Assembly: GCA_025360565.1 (NCBI GenBank)
Contig: JANYBY010000266.1
Span: forward strand, 1-7,977
Reading direction: 5' to 3'
From: Bacteroidota bacterium
GTDB taxonomy: Bacteria > Bacteroidota > Bacteroidia > B-17B0 > Aurantibacillaceae
Length of the DNA: 7,977 bases
A program made the position numbers and the translations under genes. Shown one piece after another: positions 6,354 through 7,977 of the stretch. The notes under the pieces were generated by a model. The model was not told the origin of the DNA and ran no database searches. It was given only the letters and a program-made list of their open reading frames with translations. Numbering within the stretch: position 1 is the first letter of the stretch; each line of letters starts with the position of its first letter.

Positions 6354-7181
6354 TCACCCCATATCCAAACTATCCGCATCTAATCCAACCGGAAAGATCT
6401 TTTTGTAATCTTCAAGATAATTTTTATCCAAAAAAATTGTTTCAATACTTTCCTGATTGGCTTTTGTTTTACTGATAATTTCTCCGCGCGGATTAATTAC
6501 AAGACTATCGCCGGAATGTTCAAAATTATTTCCGTCTTTTCCGATCCTGTTCACTCCAATAACGTAGCATTGATTTTCGATGGCACGGGCAATTAAGAGT
6601 TGCTTCCATGGATAACTGCGCACTTCGGGCCAATTGGCCACGTAAAGCAAAACATCGTATTCCCAACTTCCTTTTTGGGTTTTTTGCACTTTGCCTCCAG
6701 CTAACGGTTTGCTTACTGCCGATCGCCATCTGTTTCGGCTCCACACCGGAAAACGCAGGTCGTAACAAATAAGCGGGCAAATTTTAAGATCTTTTATTTT
6801 GGTAATTATTTTTTTTGTCCCCGGTGTATAATGTTCATCCTCCTTTGCCATTCTGAACAAATGGCGTTTATCATACGTAGAAAAATTTCCGGAAGGTTCC
6901 ACCCAAAACAAACGGTTAAAATAATTTTCTCCTTCTGCTACTGAAACGCTTCCGGTGATGACTGCTTTTTTTTCTTTGGCTTTTATTTTTAACCAGGTAA
7001 GGGTCTCGCCGCCTGATTCAGCAAAGATCTCCGGCTTCATTGTAAAACCGGTGGTAAACATTTCGGGCAAAACAATAAGGTCGGTTTCTTCTTTTATTGA
7101 ATCAATTAAGGTATCAAAATGCAAAATATTCTTTTCGCGGTCTTCCCAAAATAAATGTGTTTGAATTAATGTAACTTTCAT
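6354..7181 (-). CDS. nitrilase-superfamily amidohydrolase, omega-amidase (YafV/Nit2)-like, with an internal insertion
   Basis: The 275-residue protein has the carbon-nitrogen hydrolase triad: Glu40 (VLPEMFTTGF), Lys105 (YDKRHLF) and Cys139 (LICYDLRFPVWSRN). A further Glu near 114-116 lies in the EDEHYTPG loop. VANWPEVRSYPW, ARAIENQCYVIGVNR and GDSLVINPRGE match the YafV/Nit2 branch. These cytoplasmic enzymes hydrolyse omega-amides such as 2-oxoglutaramate in methionine-salvage and glutamine-transaminase repair. Residues 152-172, between SRNR and WEYDV, have no counterpart in relatives I remember, where the two are separated by only a few residues. The coding DNA there looks like an intergenic repeat (see the separate entry). 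I chose ATG 7181 because conserved sequence begins there (MKVTLIQTHLFWED). The open frame continues 28 codons upstream, but that part is a poly-T tract and repeat DNA. Exact substrate is inferred only from the family. Confidence 0.9.
   Translation of the reverse strand: MKVTLIQTHLFWEDREKNILHFDTLIDSIKEETDLIVLPEMFTTGFTMKPEIFAESGGETLTWLKIKAKEKKAVITGSVSVAEGENYFNRLFWVEPSGNFSTYDKRHLFRMAKEDEHYTPGTKKIITKIKDLKICPLICYDLRFPVWSRNRWRSAVSKPLAGGKVQKTQKGSWEYDVLLYVANWPEVRSYPWKQLLIARAIENQCYVIGVNRIGKDGNNFEHSGDSLVINPRGEIISKTKANQESIETIFLDKNYLEDYKKIFPVGLDADSLDMG
6666..6728 (-). repeat. putative in-frame repeat insertion within the amidase gene
   Basis: These 63 bases encode residues 152-172 of the amidase (including SKPLAGGK). 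On the coding strand they contain GGCAGTAAGC, CCGTTAGC and GGAGGCAAAG, resembling the GGCAGTAAGC/CAGTTAGC-type low-complexity repeats I recall from Bacteroidota intergenic DNA. The length is a multiple of three and leaves the enzyme frame intact. The boundaries are approximate, because they rest on remembered family sequences and no target-site duplication is visible. Confidence 0.5.
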
Positions 7182-7190
7182 TTTATTTAA

Positions 7191-7225
7191 TAAAAGTAAT
7201 AAAAAAAAACCATTGATAGTCCAAA
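7191..7225 (-). promoter_or_regulatory. putative promoter of the amidase gene
   Basis: On the minus strand TACTTTTA (7198 to 7191) fits TAnnTTTG at seven of eight positions. A TTG lies 23 bases upstream (7225 to 7223), the same spacing as in the MarC promoter candidate. The box is nine bases from ATG 7181, so the leader would be very short. The sequence between is a T-run, so a chance match cannot be excluded. Confidence 0.3.
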
Positions 7226-7231
7226 ACTGCA

Positions 7232-7350
7232 TGACGTCATTCCGACGAAGCCTGCCTGCCGGCAAGGCAGGGAGGAATCTGTTCTATTCCGAGTCTGCTT
7301 AGAACGGACCCCTCGTGCCTCGGGATGACGGACTGGGATAGGGATGACGG
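7232..7350. repeat. composite palindromic intergenic repeat cluster
   Basis: TGACGTCATTCC (7232-7243) is answered by GGGATGACG copies at 7322-7330 and 7341-7349 in inverse orientation, marking the ends of an element. Inside are CCTGCC-TGCCGGCA-a-GGCAGG (7251-7271), a near-perfect palindrome with one bulged base, and GTTCTA/TAGAAC (7281-7286, 7300-7305), a second hairpin. The GC content is well above that of the flanking genes. The TCATTCCGACGAAG...GGAGGAATCT core is a type of dispersed repeat I recall from Bacteroidota intergenic regions. The 7251-7270 palindrome appears to split that core, that is, one repeat nested in another. No gene is present. Confidence 0.7.
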
Positions 7351-7372
7351 TGGGATAGGAAAGATCGAGCCT

Positions 7373-7977
7373 TTAACGCGGCTGACAATACTTATTAAAA
7401 GCCGCTTCCGCTTGTGGAATATTATTTCTTGCGGCTACTTTAAGATCTTCGCACGGACTTTGTTTTAAATTTACCTTGGCTACACCTCGCCAATAATAAG
7501 CTTCGTAATAAAGAGGATCAAAATTCAGGCAAACTGTAAGATCGTTCATGCTTTGTGTGAAGTTTTGTTTTTTGCCGTTTACAATGGCGCGTTTAAAATA
7601 ATAATCGGGGTCTTCTGAATTTAATTCTATGCATTTATTGTATTCACTTATAGCCTCATCCAATTTATTCAGATCGTTATAACAATTTCCCAAAACAAAT
7701 CTCGCTTTCGCGTTTGCGGGGTCTTTCTCTAAAACGAAGTTAGCATCGTTCATCGCTTTCGGAATATCGTTGAGCATATAGTAAGCCGCCGCCCTTCCAA
7801 CATAAGCTTTTGAATAATTGTACAGATCCAAACTGCGGTTAAAACTTTTTATGGCCAATTCGGGTTTGCTGTTCTTTAATAACAAAAGTCCCCGATTGTA
7901 AAATCCTTTGTAATTGTTGGGGGCTGCGCTCACTGCCCGATTTAAATAATCGAGCGCTTTTGCGTCGTTATTTAAAA
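7373..7977 (-). CDS. TPR-repeat protein (5' end outside window)
   Basis: The frame is open to the right edge, with 200 residues visible. A GTG at 7933 could be read as a start, but the upstream codons (LNNDAKALDYLNRAV) are a typical TPR helix, so the true start lies outside. About five tetratricopeptide repeats of 34 residues follow in register. Visible helix-pair signatures are YKGFYNRGLLLLKNSKPELAIKSF, AKARFVLGNCYNDLNKLDEAI, and PDYYFKRAIVNGKKQNFTQSM. The C-terminal cap (YYWRGVAKVNLKQSPCEDL, then AFNKYC) has two cysteines and resembles the C-D-L...A...YC ending of many Bacteroidota TPR proteins. TPR arrays bind protein partners; the partner is unknown. Any signal peptide or extra domain would be in the missing N-terminal part. 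The stop lies just beyond the palindromic repeat cluster. Confidence 0.9.
   Translation of the reverse strand, partial: LNNDAKALDYLNRAVSAAPNNYKGFYNRGLLLLKNSKPELAIKSFNRSLDLYNYSKAYVGRAAAYYMLNDIPKAMNDANFVLEKDPANAKARFVLGNCYNDLNKLDEAISEYNKCIELNSEDPDYYFKRAIVNGKKQNFTQSMNDLTVCLNFDPLYYEAYYWRGVAKVNLKQSPCEDLKVAARNNIPQAEAAFNKYCQPR

Noticed and set aside
7182..7265. A 28-codon N-terminal extension of the amidase reading frame.
   Set aside because: It is encoded by a poly-T tract and the palindromic repeat, gives low-complexity leucine-rich sequence, and conserved amidase sequence starts exactly at ATG 7181.
7931..7933. GTG as the start of the TPR gene.
   Set aside because: The frame stays open to the window edge, and the upstream codons encode a normal TPR helix, so the gene begins outside the window.

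Overview
The window looks like a chromosomal stretch from a low-GC member of the Bacteroidota. The evidence is a secreted enzyme with a C-terminal type IX secretion (Por) sorting domain, starts without Shine-Dalgarno sequences behind AT-rich leaders, several boxes resembling the Bacteroidota TAnnTTTG promoter element, and short palindromic repeat families in the gaps between genes. No phage, plasmid, CRISPR, tRNA or rRNA signal was seen.

Layout from left to right. Positions 1-1916 (minus, cut by the left edge) hold a large CbbX/SpoVK-type AAA+ ATPase. It has a duplicated N-terminal beta-rich domain, one complete AAA module and the beginning of a second. A 94-bp divergent intergenic region separates it from a MarC-family membrane protein (2011-2583, plus). 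Next comes a palindromic repeat region, then a DUF486 small membrane protein (2743-3063, plus) whose conserved 5' end carries an in-frame TAA. A secreted PQQ-dependent sugar dehydrogenase with a T9SS tail follows (3089-4666, plus), then asparaginyl-tRNA synthetase asnS (4739-6175, plus). A 166-bp inverted-repeat element lies between asnS and the convergent nitrilase-fold omega-amidase-like gene (6354-7181, minus). Upstream of that gene is a nested palindromic repeat cluster (about 7232-7350). The window ends inside a TPR-repeat protein (7373-7977, minus, 5' end outside the window).

The genes do not form an obvious pathway. They read as housekeeping or accessory neighbours, mostly with their own promoters. 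The more unusual content is in the non-coding and repeat layer. Three gaps carry different palindromic elements. A fourth repeat-like segment of about 63 bp appears to sit in frame inside the amidase gene, just after the catalytic cysteine. I found no convincing evidence for a new multi-gene defence or mobile system; the ATPase with duplicated beta domains and the in-gene insertion are the best leads.
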